Source: Bacteroidales bacterium UBA5349 (GTDB lineage: Bacteria > Bacteroidota > Bacteroidia > Bacteroidales > Tenuifilaceae). Taken from it: a stretch of DNA of 64,000 nt. Below, in pieces: positions 44,702 through 54,367 of this stretch. The notes under the pieces are model-generated. The model was not told the origin of the DNA. It did not search any database and saw only the letters and a program-made list of their open reading frames with translations. Both the position numbers and the translations under genes were made by a program. Within the stretch, counting starts at the first letter, position 1. Every line of letters begins with the position of its first letter. The stretch covers positions 202,114-266,113 of the forward strand of contig DHQB01000026.1 in the NCBI GenBank assembly GCA_002410065.1, read 5' to 3'.

Positions 44702-46272
44702 TTAAAGCTAAACATAGTGCATTAATCAGCAAGTTGTTATTTGCAATCGCATTATCACTATTGCTGCATGCGCCATTTAGCAACGTTATTGGCCAAGATC
44801 ACCACAATATCCTACAAAAAAAGGTAACGCTAAAGCCTCAGCGTACTACCATCTTCGAAGCACTTAACCAGCTATCGGATAGCATAGGATATTTTTTTGC
44901 CTACGATAGTAAAGCAGTTCAAAGCGATAGGATGGTAAGGATTAGCATAAAGGATATTCCCCTTAAAAGTGCCCTAGAGCAAATACTCAACGACACCACC
45001 CTCCGCATAAGAGTTGCCGATAGGCATATCCTTATTTACCCAAGCCATGGCAGTCAAAACACGCAACAAGGATCATTGAAACCCGCCCCTAAAAAGTTAA
45101 TCATTAAGGGAAGGGTCGTTGACGGATCATCAATGAAACCTCTCTCTTTTGCAACTGTTGGTATACCCGACATTGGCCTTGGAAATATAGCAAACCTCGA
45201 TGGGGTTTTCATCCTTACGCTCCCTGCAGACACCTCCATTACAACCGTTACCATTTCGCATATAGGTTATAAATCGAAAAGGGTTCCAATAAGCATTTTA
45301 CAAGAGACCATTGTTGATATACCACTAGTAGTCAATTACATATCAATACAAGAGGTGATAATTCGGAATATTGAGCCAAGCCATCTGGTAAAGAATGCCG
45401 TTGGAAGAATTCCTGATAATTTTAGCCAGGAGCCGCTATACCTAACCTCGTTTTACAGGGAAGGTGTAATAATAAACAAGAAGTACCAGAACTATTCCGA
45501 GGCCATCTTCCAAATATACAAAGCACCCTACTCAAAGGGATATGAAACCGATCAGATTAAACTTTTAAAATCGCGAAAAACTCAAAATATTGAGCAAACC
45601 GATACCCTTAGCATTAAGCTTAAAGCTGGCGTTCACAGCACACTTGCCCTAGATATAGCAAAAAACCTCCCTACTTTTCTCGATAATGAATCGGGGAACA
45701 ATTACAACTACTTCAAGAGCGATATTGTAACAATTGACAATAAAAACGCATACCAAGTTTACTTTACACAAAACTCAAGAACAAGCGATCCCCTTTTTAC
45801 TGGTGTCATCTATATAGATATGGAAAATCTGGCAATATTAGGTGCTGATTTTGAGGTAACTCCAATGCATATCGCTAAGGTAGCTGATGAGTACTTACAA
45901 AAAAGCAATTGGCAGTTCAGAATAAAACCTGTGCGGATAAAGTACTCTATACGTTACAAAGAGTTTAACCATAAATACTATATATCTCATGTCCGTGGCG
46001 ATTTGGAGTTTAAATATCGTAAGCGTAAGGGCTTTTTTTACAACCCTTTTCAGCTGTTTTTCGAGCTGATGGTTAGCCAGCCCAGCACTGAAAATGTTGA
46101 AAGATTCAAACCAAAAGAAACGGCTACAACCAACAATGTGTTTTTTGATACGAGTTACGAATACGACGAGGCATTCTGGAGTGGATTTAACTACATCTCG
46201 CCTGAACAAAGCGTTTTCGATGCCTTAAATCAAATAAACGCTAAAATTGAAGAAATCACCCAAGAGAAATAG
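44698..46272 (+). CDS. STN + carboxypeptidase-regulatory domain protein, no TonB barrel
   Basis: 524 residues. A signal peptide is followed by a secretin/TonB short N-terminal (STN) domain (residues about 38-112: TIFEALNQLSDSIGYFFAYD, then IPLKSALEQILNDTTLRIRV). Next comes a CarboxypepD_reg-like domain (about 135-215: GRVVDGSSMKPLSFATVGIP, then ISHIGYKSKRVP). The remaining about 300 residues match the domain of the protein at 41787-43058. STN domains normally signal to FecR from an outer-membrane receptor. Here the plug and barrel are missing, yet the gene is coupled to fecR. It may be a periplasmic or surface sensor; no ligand is apparent. Confidence 0.75.
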   Translation: MIKAKHSALISKLLFAIALSLLLHAPFSNVIGQDHHNILQKKVTLKPQRTTIFEALNQLSDSIGYFFAYDSKAVQSDRMVRISIKDIPLKSALEQILNDTTLRIRVADRHILIYPSHGSQNTQQGSLKPAPKKLIIKGRVVDGSSMKPLSFATVGIPDIGLGNIANLDGVFILTLPADTSITTVTISHIGYKSKRVPISILQETIVDIPLVVNYISIQEVIIRNIEPSHLVKNAVGRIPDNFSQEPLYLTSFYREGVIINKKYQNYSEAIFQIYKAPYSKGYETDQIKLLKSRKTQNIEQTDTLSIKLKAGVHSTLALDIAKNLPTFLDNESGNNYNYFKSDIVTIDNKNAYQVYFTQNSRTSDPLFTGVIYIDMENLAILGADFEVTPMHIAKVADEYLQKSNWQFRIKPVRIKYSIRYKEFNHKYYISHVRGDLEFKYRKRKGFFYNPFQLFFELMVSQPSTENVERFKPKETATTNNVFFDTSYEYDEAFWSGFNYISPEQSVFDALNQINAKIEEITQEK

Positions 46273-46330
46273 CGACTTCAGGACTCGACAATGATCTAAC
46301 AAATATCATTAAATTAATAGAAACTTTCCC

Positions 46331-46361
46331 TTTCAGTTTTAAGGCAATCTAACTATATTTG
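46331..46361 (+). promoter_or_regulatory. Probable promoter of the suf operon
   Basis: TTTC (46331-46334), a 19-base gap, then TATATTTG (46354-46361). The predicted leader is about 120 bases. No obvious riboswitch or regulator site was recognised in it. Confidence 0.5.
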
Positions 46362-46491
46362 CAGTTTATTTAGATTAATTCTACTTTACTGTTAATTCGC
46401 TAACGAATCGGTAAACAATCTTAATAAAACCGTGTTGTTTAAATATGGAAAACAAAGTTGTAGTTAGGAATACTCTATTAATCAATCAGTA

Positions 46492-47940
46492 ATGGCTAAC
46501 GATCAGGATAAAATTATCGACGAGGTAACAAACTCCGAATACAAGTATGGTTTTTATACCGATATAGAAACTGAAACAATTCCAAAGGGACTGAACGAGG
46601 ATGTTGTAAGAACTATTTCGCAGAAAAAGGATGAACCAGAGTGGATGCTTGAGTTCCGGCTAAAAGCCTTTAGGCATTGGCAACAAATGGAAATGCCCCA
46701 ATGGGCTCACTTAAACATCCCTGAGATAGATTATCAGGGTATAATTTACTACGCTGCCCCAAAACAAAAACCGAGCCTTAGCAGCTTAGATGAAGTTGAT
46801 CCTGAACTGCTTGACACTTTCAATAAACTGGGGATACCTCTTGAAGAGCAAAAAATGCTTAGCGGTGTAGCCGTAGATGCCGTAATGGATAGCATATCGG
46901 TAAAAACAACTTTCCGCGAAGTTCTGGCCGAGCAGGGAATCATATTCTGCTCCATGAGTGAGGCCATTCGCGAACATCCCGATTTGGTGAAAAAGTATTT
47001 AGCATCGGTGGTTCCCGTTACCGATAATTTTTTTGCAGCACTTAACTCCGCCGTTTTTAGTGATGGCAGTTTCTGCTACATCCCAAAAGGTGTAAGAAGC
47101 CCCATGGAGCTCAGCACCTATTTCAGAATAAACGCAGCCAATACTGGCCAATTTGAGCGTACGCTCATTATTGCCGAAGACGATAGTTACGTTTCGTATC
47201 TCGAAGGTTGTACCGCTCCACAGCGCGACGAAAATCAGCTACACGCAGCAGTTGTTGAAATTGTAGCTATGGATAATGCTGAGGTTAAGTACTCAACCGT
47301 ACAAAACTGGTATCCAGGCGACAAAAATGGCAAGGGTGGTATTTACAACTTTGTTACAAAACGGGGTATTTGCAAGGGCAAGAACAGTAAAATCTCGTGG
47401 ACACAAGTGGAGACTGGCTCGGCTGTTACATGGAAGTACCCCAGCTGCATACTTATGGGCGATAACTCCTACGGCGAATTTTACTCAGTTGCAGTAACCA
47501 ACAATCATCAGCAAGCTGATACCGGATCAAAAATGATTCACATTGGTAAAAATAGCAGAAGCCGAATAGTGTCAAAAGGAATATCCGCTGGCGTAAGCAA
47601 CAATAGCTATCGCGGTTTGGTTAAGGTAGTTAAAAATGCGGAGAATGCTCGGAATTTCTCGCAATGCGACTCGCTCCTACTCGGCGATAAGTGCGGTGCA
47701 CATACATTCCCATACATCGAGGTGGATAACCCCACAGCCATTGTTGAACATGAAGCTACCACATCAAAAATTGGCGAAGACCAAATTTTCTACTGCAATC
47801 AAAGGGGTATTTCAACCGAGGATGCTGTAGCGCTTATTATTAACGGCTATGCAAAGGAGGTGCTAAATAAGCTACCCATGGAGTTTGCTGTTGAAGCACA
47901 AAAATTGCTACAAATAAGTTTGGAAGGTAGCGTTGGATAA
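46492..47940 (+). CDS. sufB: Fe-S cluster assembly scaffold subunit SufB
   Basis: 482 residues. SufB, with SufC and SufD, builds iron-sulfur clusters. The conserved core contains [20 protein letters not shown], the motif [20 protein letters not shown], and [20 protein letters not shown]. The C-terminal helix with [20 protein letters not shown] ends as in the family. It is the first of six genes (sufB, sufC, sufD, sufS, sufE, sufT-like), all on + with short gaps. Confidence 0.96.
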   Translation: MANDQDKIIDEVTNSEYKYGFYTDIETETIPKGLNEDVVRTISQKKDEPEWMLEFRLKAFRHWQQMEMPQWAHLNIPEIDYQGIIYYAAPKQKPSLSSLDEVDPELLDTFNKLGIPLEEQKMLSGVAVDAVMDSISVKTTFREVLAEQGIIFCSMSEAIREHPDLVKKYLASVVPVTDNFFAALNSAVFSDGSFCYIPKGVRSPMELSTYFRINAANTGQFERTLIIAEDDSYVSYLEGCTAPQRDENQLHAAVVEIVAMDNAEVKYSTVQNWYPGDKNGKGGIYNFVTKRGICKGKNSKISWTQVETGSAVTWKYPSCILMGDNSYGEFYSVAVTNNHQQADTGSKMIHIGKNSRSRIVSKGISAGVSNNSYRGLVKVVKNAENARNFSQCDSLLLGDKCGAHTFPYIEVDNPTAIVEHEATTSKIGEDQIFYCNQRGISTEDAVALIINGYAKEVLNKLPMEFAVEAQKLLQISLEGSVG

Positions 47941-47984
47941 GGAATTTTACTCATAATCTCATATCGATATAAAAGGCACAAAAC

Positions 47985-48737
47985 ATGTTAAAAATAAAGA
48001 ACCTACACGCCAGCATAAATGGCAAAGAGATATTAAAAGGCATTAACCTTGACATAAAACCAGGCGAGGTACACGCCATTATGGGACCCAACGGGTCGGG
48101 CAAAAGTACGCTAGGCGCAGTGCTGGCAGGACGTGAACTTTTTGAGGTTACCCAAGGCGAAATCACCTTTAATGGGAAAGATATTTTTGAACTCTCGCCC
48201 GAGGAACGCTCACGCGAAGGATTATTCCTTAGCTTTCAATATCCCATTGAGATTCCAGGCGTAAGCATGGTGAATTTTATGAAAACAGCCCTTAACGAGC
48301 ACCGTAAGTACAAGGGGTTGGGACCACTATCTGCTTCCGATTTCCTAAAGTTAATGCGCGAGCGAAAGGAACTGGTTGAAATAGACTCCGCACTTACTAA
48401 CCGTGCAGTTAACGAGGGTTTCTCAGGCGGTGAGAAGAAAAAGAATGAGATATTCCAAATGGCAATGCTTGAGCCTAAATTGGCAATTTTGGACGAAACC
48501 GACTCAGGTCTCGATATCGATGCACTTCGTATTGTTGCCAACGGTGTAAATAAGCTGAAGAAATCTGACAACTCAACCATCGTTATAACGCACTACCAGA
48601 GATTATTAGAGTATATCATACCAGATTTTGTTCATATCCTATACAACGGCCGCATCGTAAAAACGGGTAATAAGGAACTTGCATTTGAACTTGAAGAAAA
48701 AGGATACGACTGGATTAAAAACGAGGTGGGGGAATAA
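47985..48737 (+). CDS. sufC: Fe-S cluster assembly ATPase SufC
   Basis: A 250-residue ABC ATPase that drives SufBC2D. Walker A is [15 protein letters not shown], the signature is [20 protein letters not shown], and Walker B with the D-loop is [20 protein letters not shown]. The switch His is in [15 protein letters not shown]. It has no membrane partner, as expected for SufC. It starts 44 bases after sufB. Confidence 0.97.
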   Translation: MLKIKNLHASINGKEILKGINLDIKPGEVHAIMGPNGSGKSTLGAVLAGRELFEVTQGEITFNGKDIFELSPEERSREGLFLSFQYPIEIPGVSMVNFMKTALNEHRKYKGLGPLSASDFLKLMRERKELVEIDSALTNRAVNEGFSGGEKKKNEIFQMAMLEPKLAILDETDSGLDIDALRIVANGVNKLKKSDNSTIVITHYQRLLEYIIPDFVHILYNGRIVKTGNKELAFELEEKGYDWIKNEVGE

Positions 48738-48807
48738 ACGCAAGACCCAAAGCTGAAAAGAATATTTTTTATGCCTTAACGCTTTAGCGTTTAACAAACT
48801 AAACAAT

Positions 48808-50169
48808 ATGAACGCATTAAATATAAATCCTAAGGAAAATTTTATCAACCTCTATTTTGATAATATTGACCTTATTACCGAGCACTCAACCGATATTCTG
48901 AACAAGGCTAGGCAGTCGGCACTGGAAAGTTTTAAACTTTTGGGTTTCCCAAATGCAAAAAGCGAGAAGTACAAGTACATGAAAGTGGAAGCATTATTCC
49001 GCAACGATTACGAAAAGTACTTTGCCCCAAAACAGATAACGTTTAATATAGATGATATTTTTCGTTGCGACATTCCTTCGCTCGACACCCATTTAGCACT
49101 TATGCTTAACGGATTTTATTTGAATAATCCTGATATGCTGATTGAAATTGAGCAAGGGGTGATAATAGGGAGCCTTGCCGAAGCCGCAAAAAAATATCCG
49201 AACGTGGTGAGTAAATACTATAATACACTTTCCAATAACGATGAGGATGGCCTTGTTGCACTGAATACAGCATTTGCTCAGGATGGTGTTTTTATCTACA
49301 TCCCAAAAGGGGTAGTAATGGAAAAATCAATACAAATCATCAACCTGATGATGAGTAACGAGAACCAACTGATTCAGTATCGTAACCTTATAGTTGCTGA
49401 GGAAAACGCACAGGCAAATATCGTAATCTGCGACCATACTCTTTCTCCCTCGGAATTCTTGTCAAACGTAGTTACCGAGGTTTTTACCAATCAGGGGGCA
49501 AATATTGATATAGTTTCAATGCAGAACCAGCATAACGAATCAACCCAATTTACTCATCTTTTCGGGAAGCAGGAACGTGATTCGGTGCTTAGCACAAATA
49601 CTGTATCACTGCACGGAGGTATTATTCGTAATAATATTCACATCCTTTTAAACGACGAGGGATGTGAGAATCACACCTATGGACTTGCCCTAGCCGACCG
49701 TAATCAGCATATCGATATGTATTCGTTTATCGACCACGCCAAGCCTAACTGTACTAGCAGCGAGCTGTATAAGGCCATACTCGACGATCAGGCAACGGGT
49801 GCTTTCAACGGACGAATCCTCGTTAGGCGAGATGCTCAAAAAACACAGGCATTCCAAAGTAACAATAATTTGCTGCTAACTGCCGATGCCAAAATGTACA
49901 CCAAGCCTCAACTTGAGATTTATGCCGATGATGTGAAATGTACCCATGGCGCAACGGTTGGTCAGCTCGATATGGAAGCAAAATTCTATATGCAATCGCG
50001 TGGAATTGGCGAGCGCGAAGCAAAACTTCTTCTTATGTTTGGCTTTGCCCACGATGTAATTGGCCATATTAAAATTGAGCCGTTGCGTGAGCGAATTGAT
50101 GAATTGGTAAACAAACGCCTTCGTGGCGATCTATCGCGCTGCCATAACTGCCCCATGAACTGCTGTTAA
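48808..50169 (+). CDS. sufD: Fe-S cluster assembly protein SufD
   Basis: 453 residues, a SufB paralogue that completes SufBC2D. The shared core is seen in AQANIVICDHTLSPSEFLSN, in the beta-helix stretch FNGRILVRRDAQKTQAFQSN, and in KCTHGATVGQLDMEAKFYMQ with SRGIGEREAKLLLMFGFA. The last eight residues are unusually cysteine-rich: four Cys in the ending CHNCPMNCC. The tail resembles a metal- or cluster-binding motif and is absent from E. coli SufD. sufS follows after 9 bases. Confidence 0.93.
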   Translation: MNALNINPKENFINLYFDNIDLITEHSTDILNKARQSALESFKLLGFPNAKSEKYKYMKVEALFRNDYEKYFAPKQITFNIDDIFRCDIPSLDTHLALMLNGFYLNNPDMLIEIEQGVIIGSLAEAAKKYPNVVSKYYNTLSNNDEDGLVALNTAFAQDGVFIYIPKGVVMEKSIQIINLMMSNENQLIQYRNLIVAEENAQANIVICDHTLSPSEFLSNVVTEVFTNQGANIDIVSMQNQHNESTQFTHLFGKQERDSVLSTNTVSLHGGIIRNNIHILLNDEGCENHTYGLALADRNQHIDMYSFIDHAKPNCTSSELYKAILDDQATGAFNGRILVRRDAQKTQAFQSNNNLLLTADAKMYTKPQLEIYADDVKCTHGATVGQLDMEAKFYMQSRGIGEREAKLLLMFGFAHDVIGHIKIEPLRERIDELVNKRLRGDLSRCHNCPMNCC

Positions 50170-50178
50170 AAAACTGCT

Positions 50179-51399
50179 ATGTCATTCGATGTTAATAAAA
50201 TACGTGCCGACTTTCCCATCCTAACCCAAGAGGTTTATGGTAAGCCATTGGTTTATTTCGATAATGGAGCCACTACCCAAAAGCCAAAGTGCGTGCTCGA
50301 TACTATCGAGTATTTTCACAACAAAATAAACGCCAACATCCACCGTGGGGTGCATAAACTAAGCGTTGAGTCAACCCAAGCTTACGAACATGCGCGCGAA
50401 ACGGTTAGGGCATTTATCAACGCCAATAGCACTAAGGAAATAATCTTTACCTCGGGCGCAACAGCCAGTATAAACCTTGTGGCATTCTCGTTTGGCGAGG
50501 CCTTTGTTTGTGAGGGCGATGAGGTAATTGTCTCGGAAATGGAGCATCACTCCAACATTGTTCCTTGGCAGATGCTTTGCGAAAGAAAAAAAGCAAAGCT
50601 TAAGGTTCTTCCTTTTGATAACAAAGGGGATTTGATGCTTGAAAAACTCGACGAGTTAATTACCAACCGAACAAAAATTATTGCTGTAAACCACGTCTCC
50701 AACTCGCTGGGTACGGTAAATCCTATAAAGCAAATTATTGCCAAAGCCCATGCCCACGGGGTAAAAGTCCTCGTTGATGGCGCTCAGGGTGCCAAGCACG
50801 GCATTTTTGATGTACAGGACCTAGATGCTGATTTTTACGCAATATCGGGGCATAAAATATATGGCCCTACGGGCATTGGGGTTCTTTACGGAAAGCAAGA
50901 ACTGCTTGAGCAACTCCCTCCATGGCAAGGTGGGGGCGACATGATTGCTACTGTTACGTTTAAAAAAACAACTTACAACGAATTACCACTTAAGTTTGAG
51001 GCAGGCACCGCCAATTACATTGGTGCAGTAGCATTAGCAACTGCCCTAAAGTACTATCAATCGGTGGGTATCGAAGCTGCCGTTGAGTATGAGAATGAAC
51101 TCCTCGAATACGCAACCCAAAGTCTACTGGCTATTGAGGGTGTTAGAATTATAGGAACAGCAAAGGAAAAAACGTCCATAATCTCATTCCTAATAGGTAA
51201 TATCCATCCGTACGATACGGGTATGATACTTGACAAGATGGGCATTGCCGTGCGTACTGGCACACATTGTACCGAACCCATTATGGCCCATTTTGGTATT
51301 GATGGCACAGTTCGTGCATCGTTGGCATTTTACAACACAAAGGAGGAAATAGATAAACTGGCCGAAGGGGTAAAAAGGGTGAAGATGATGTTTGGCTAA
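50179..51399 (+). CDS. sufS: Cysteine desulfurase SufS
   Basis: A 406-residue pyridoxal-phosphate enzyme that strips sulfur from cysteine. The cofactor Lys is in DFYAISGHKIYGPTGIGVLY, and the sulfur-carrying Cys is in GIAVRTGTHCTEPIMAHFG near residue 360. The N-terminus (FPILTQEVYGKPLVYFDNGA) fits the SufS/CsdA group. SufE, its sulfur acceptor, follows after 78 bases. Confidence 0.95.
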   Translation: MSFDVNKIRADFPILTQEVYGKPLVYFDNGATTQKPKCVLDTIEYFHNKINANIHRGVHKLSVESTQAYEHARETVRAFINANSTKEIIFTSGATASINLVAFSFGEAFVCEGDEVIVSEMEHHSNIVPWQMLCERKKAKLKVLPFDNKGDLMLEKLDELITNRTKIIAVNHVSNSLGTVNPIKQIIAKAHAHGVKVLVDGAQGAKHGIFDVQDLDADFYAISGHKIYGPTGIGVLYGKQELLEQLPPWQGGGDMIATVTFKKTTYNELPLKFEAGTANYIGAVALATALKYYQSVGIEAAVEYENELLEYATQSLLAIEGVRIIGTAKEKTSIISFLIGNIHPYDTGMILDKMGIAVRTGTHCTEPIMAHFGIDGTVRASLAFYNTKEEIDKLAEGVKRVKMMFG

Positions 51400-51477
51400 T
51401 TACCCCTGCTATACTCCCTGCTAAGTCATGCTTACAGAAGAATTATCTTTACCATAGTTCAGAATAAAACTATACAA

Positions 51478-51903
51478 ATGACCATAAACGAAGTTCAGGA
51501 TCAGATTATTGAGGAATTTAGCATTTTTGATGATTGGATGGATCGCTACCAGCAGCTTATCGATCTGGGCAATGAACTCAGTCCAATGGATGAGCAAATG
51601 CGCATAGACCAACACCTTATTAAAGGCTGCCAAAGCAAGGTATGGGTTAATGCAGTACTTACGGATGGTAAAATTTACTTTGAAGCCGATAGCGATGCCA
51701 TTATCACCAAGGGTATTGTTGCACTTCTTATTCGAGTGCTTAACCACCGAACACCCAAAGAAATTATTGATACTAATCTCTACTTTATTGATAAGATTGG
51801 GCTAAAAGAGAATCTCTCTCCTACCCGATCCAATGGGCTGCTAGCCATGATGAAGCAAATGAAGCTATATGCTCTTGCATACCAATCAAAATTAAACGGT
51901 TAA
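51478..51903 (+). CDS. sufE: Sulfur transfer protein SufE
   Basis: A 141-residue partner of SufS that accepts persulfide on the Cys in DQHLIKGCQSKVWVNAVL (near residue 51). The N-terminal helix with IIEEFSIFDDWMDRYQQLID and the C-terminal LSPTRSNGLLAMMKQMKLYA are family marks. It lies in the suf operon between sufS and the DUF59 gene. Confidence 0.95.
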   Translation: MTINEVQDQIIEEFSIFDDWMDRYQQLIDLGNELSPMDEQMRIDQHLIKGCQSKVWVNAVLTDGKIYFEADSDAIITKGIVALLIRVLNHRTPKEIIDTNLYFIDKIGLKENLSPTRSNGLLAMMKQMKLYALAYQSKLNG

Positions 51904-51944
51904 GCCCAGTTACATTTAATCATTTTTCTGATTAGAAACATAAA

Positions 51945-52280
51945 ATGTTTAAAAAAATGAGTGCACAAAGAGATATCCTTTCCATTGAAGCAGATATTGT
52001 TACGACTCTCAAAGATGTTTACGATCCTGAGATTCCTGTTAATATTTACGACTTGGGCCTTATTTACGAGGTTGATACTGAAGAGGATGGAAAAGTAACC
52101 ATTAAAATGACCCTTACAGCTCCAAACTGCCCTATGGCCGACCAAATTCTGCAAGAGATAAACGACCGTGTTGGTGATATAGATGGCGTTACCGATGTTG
52201 CAATTAATCTAACCTTTGATCCCCCTTGGGAAAAAGGCATGATGAGTGAAGAGGCTATGCTCGAACTGGGCTTTTTATAA
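51945..52280 (+). CDS. SUF system maturation protein (DUF59/MIP18 family, SufT-like)
   Basis: 111 residues; an internal start at MSAQRDILSIEADIVTTL (51957) would give 107. The DUF59 core is YDPEIPVNIYDLGLIYEV, followed by the conserved TLTAPNCPMADQILQEI with the functional Cys and the final FDPPWEKGMMSEEAMLELGF. Proteins of this group help place Fe-S clusters in client enzymes. It is the last gene of the suf cluster, 41 bases after sufE. Confidence 0.88.
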   Translation: MFKKMSAQRDILSIEADIVTTLKDVYDPEIPVNIYDLGLIYEVDTEEDGKVTIKMTLTAPNCPMADQILQEINDRVGDIDGVTDVAINLTFDPPWEKGMMSEEAMLELGFL

Positions 52281-52369
52281 AATTTCAATCTATTTCCTAT
52301 ACTTGCTAAATGTCATAGAATACTCATAAAAGTTTGGCCTAAATTTGCGCCAAATAATTTTATGCTGCT

Positions 52370-53248
52370 ATGACACTAAAAAAACTATATACCACTGCCC
52401 AAAGTTACATTATTATGACTATTGGGCTGAGTATTTTTGCTTTGTCCTGGACCGCCTTTCTTATTCCACATAGAATTACCGGTAGCGGAGTTTCGGGCAT
52501 TGGTGCTTTAGTTTATTATGCCACCGATATACCCGTTGGTTACACCTATTTTCTTATCAATGTGGGTTTACTGCTTTTGGCAATTAAAGTTTTGGGTGCA
52601 AATTTTGGTTTGAAAACCATTTTTGGAGTTGTTGTTTCAGCCATTCTGCTATCAGTGCTTCAATCGCTAATTCATTCGCCAATAGTCGAGGACAAGTTCC
52701 TTTCAACAATTATTGGTGGAGGTCTGGGAGGCGTTGGTTTAGGTATAATTTTTACGCAGGGTGGCAGCACTGGGGGCACCGATATTATTGCCATGATTGT
52801 AACCAAGTATCGAAATATGAGCCCAGGCAGAGTTATTCTGCTTTGCGATATCTTTATCATTGGCTCCTCCTTCTTTGTGCTTACCGAAATGGAGCCTGTT
52901 AAACGTATCGAAACAATAGTATACGGTTATGTGGCCATGGCGCTTCAAGCATATGCTATAGACGCAATACTGTCGGGTAACCGACAATCGCTTCAGGTAA
53001 TTATCTTCTCACAAAAATTTGCGGAAATTGCCGACAGAATTACAGAACAAATGGGAAGAGGTGCTACCGTTCTCGATGGAGTAGGTTGGTACACAAAAGA
53101 AAATCAGAAAGTTATAATCACCTTAGTTCGCAAGCATGAGTCTAGCGACTTATTCAGAATGATTAAGGAGATTGACACTAAAGCCTTTATTTCTGTTTCA
53201 AACGTAATGGGGGTTTACGGAAAGGGATTTGAACAGATTAGGCATTAA
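52370..53248 (+). CDS. YitT family membrane protein, copy 1
   Basis: 292 residues with five or six hydrophobic helices (DUF161 repeat region, residues about 15-205). The glycine-rich GIIFTQGGSTGGTDIIAMIV is typical of the YitT family. The C-terminal DUF2179 domain (DGVGWYTKENQKVIITLVRK, then VSNVMGVYGKGFEQIRH) has the fold of a PII-like sensor. The transported substrate is unknown. Directly followed by a close paralogue of equal length. Confidence 0.9.
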   Translation: MTLKKLYTTAQSYIIMTIGLSIFALSWTAFLIPHRITGSGVSGIGALVYYATDIPVGYTYFLINVGLLLLAIKVLGANFGLKTIFGVVVSAILLSVLQSLIHSPIVEDKFLSTIIGGGLGGVGLGIIFTQGGSTGGTDIIAMIVTKYRNMSPGRVILLCDIFIIGSSFFVLTEMEPVKRIETIVYGYVAMALQAYAIDAILSGNRQSLQVIIFSQKFAEIADRITEQMGRGATVLDGVGWYTKENQKVIITLVRKHESSDLFRMIKEIDTKAFISVSNVMGVYGKGFEQIRH

Positions 53249-53399
53249 TGGTATTGCCTAACCAAAAACCTCAACATTATAAGTGTAGTTTTCTGAACTG
53301 GTAAAGATTTACTCCCATAAATATATGGTTGTGTGCATTTCTTGTATACTTTTGTATCCAAGTTAAATTCTAGTAATTAGCATCTAACCATCATATTAT

Positions 53400-54278
53400 A
53401 TGACTATTAGCCCTATTTTTAAAGTAGCCAAAACCTACTCAATTATTGTTTTTGGCCTATTTTTATATTCCCTTTCATGGACAGCATTCATCCTTCCTCA
53501 TCAAATTACAGGTGGCGGAGTATCAGGCATTGGAGCACTTCTATACTATGCAACAGGATTCCCTGTTGGTTACTCCTTCTTCCTGCTAAATGCTATACTT
53601 ATACTACTTGCCATTAAAATTTTAGGGGCTAGTTTTGGCCTAAAAACTATTATTGCTGTAATTGTTGCTTCAATAATTCTCTCAGTAATGCAGCCGCTTA
53701 TTACCATACCAATTGTTGAGGATAAATTCCTCTCAGCAATCATTGCAGGTATATTGTCGGGTGTAGGTTTAGGTATAATTTTTACACAAGGAGGAAGTAC
53801 CGGAGGAACGGATATTATTGCCATGATAGTGAATAAATACCGGAATATTAGTCCGGGCAAAGTTATAATGCTATGCGACGTGTTTATTATAGGCTCCTCG
53901 TTTCTTGTGCTTACCGACCTTATTCCTGTAAAACGAATTGAGACCATTGTTTACGGATATGTATCGGTAGCAATTACAGGCTACGTAATAGATGCTGTTC
54001 TCTCGGGGAGCAGGCAATCTGTTCAAATGTTCATTTTCTCAAAAAAATTCAACGAGATTGCAGATGGAATTACTGAGCGGGTTAAGCGCGGGGTTACTGT
54101 TATTGACGGAGTAGGCTGGTACACCAAGGAGAATCAAAAAGTGGTTATCACCCTCGTTCGTAAGCATGAGGTAAGCGATATCTATAAGATAATTAAGGAG
54201 ATTGATCACGATGCCTTTGTTTCTGTGGCTAACGTTATGGGTGTGTACGGCCAAGGATTTGAGCGCATTCGTTCATAA
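53400..54278 (+). CDS. YitT family membrane protein, copy 2
   Basis: 292 residues, the same length as its neighbour and closely similar throughout, for example GIIFTQGGSTGGTDIIAMIV is identical in both. It shares the DUF161 helices and the DUF2179 C-terminus (GVGWYTKENQKVVITLVRKH). A TACTTTTG box at 53347-53354 suggests it may be expressed separately. A tandem duplication followed by divergence is the simplest explanation. Confidence 0.9.
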   Translation: MTISPIFKVAKTYSIIVFGLFLYSLSWTAFILPHQITGGGVSGIGALLYYATGFPVGYSFFLLNAILILLAIKILGASFGLKTIIAVIVASIILSVMQPLITIPIVEDKFLSAIIAGILSGVGLGIIFTQGGSTGGTDIIAMIVNKYRNISPGKVIMLCDVFIIGSSFLVLTDLIPVKRIETIVYGYVSVAITGYVIDAVLSGSRQSVQMFIFSKKFNEIADGITERVKRGVTVIDGVGWYTKENQKVVITLVRKHEVSDIYKIIKEIDHDAFVSVANVMGVYGQGFERIRS

Positions 54279-54367
54279 AGCTGGTCTATACCCTTGTTAC
54301 TAAAGTTTCGAAAATGCTAAGACCAGCAATCTAGATCCATAGTTTTGATGTAAAATAATTAGAAAAT

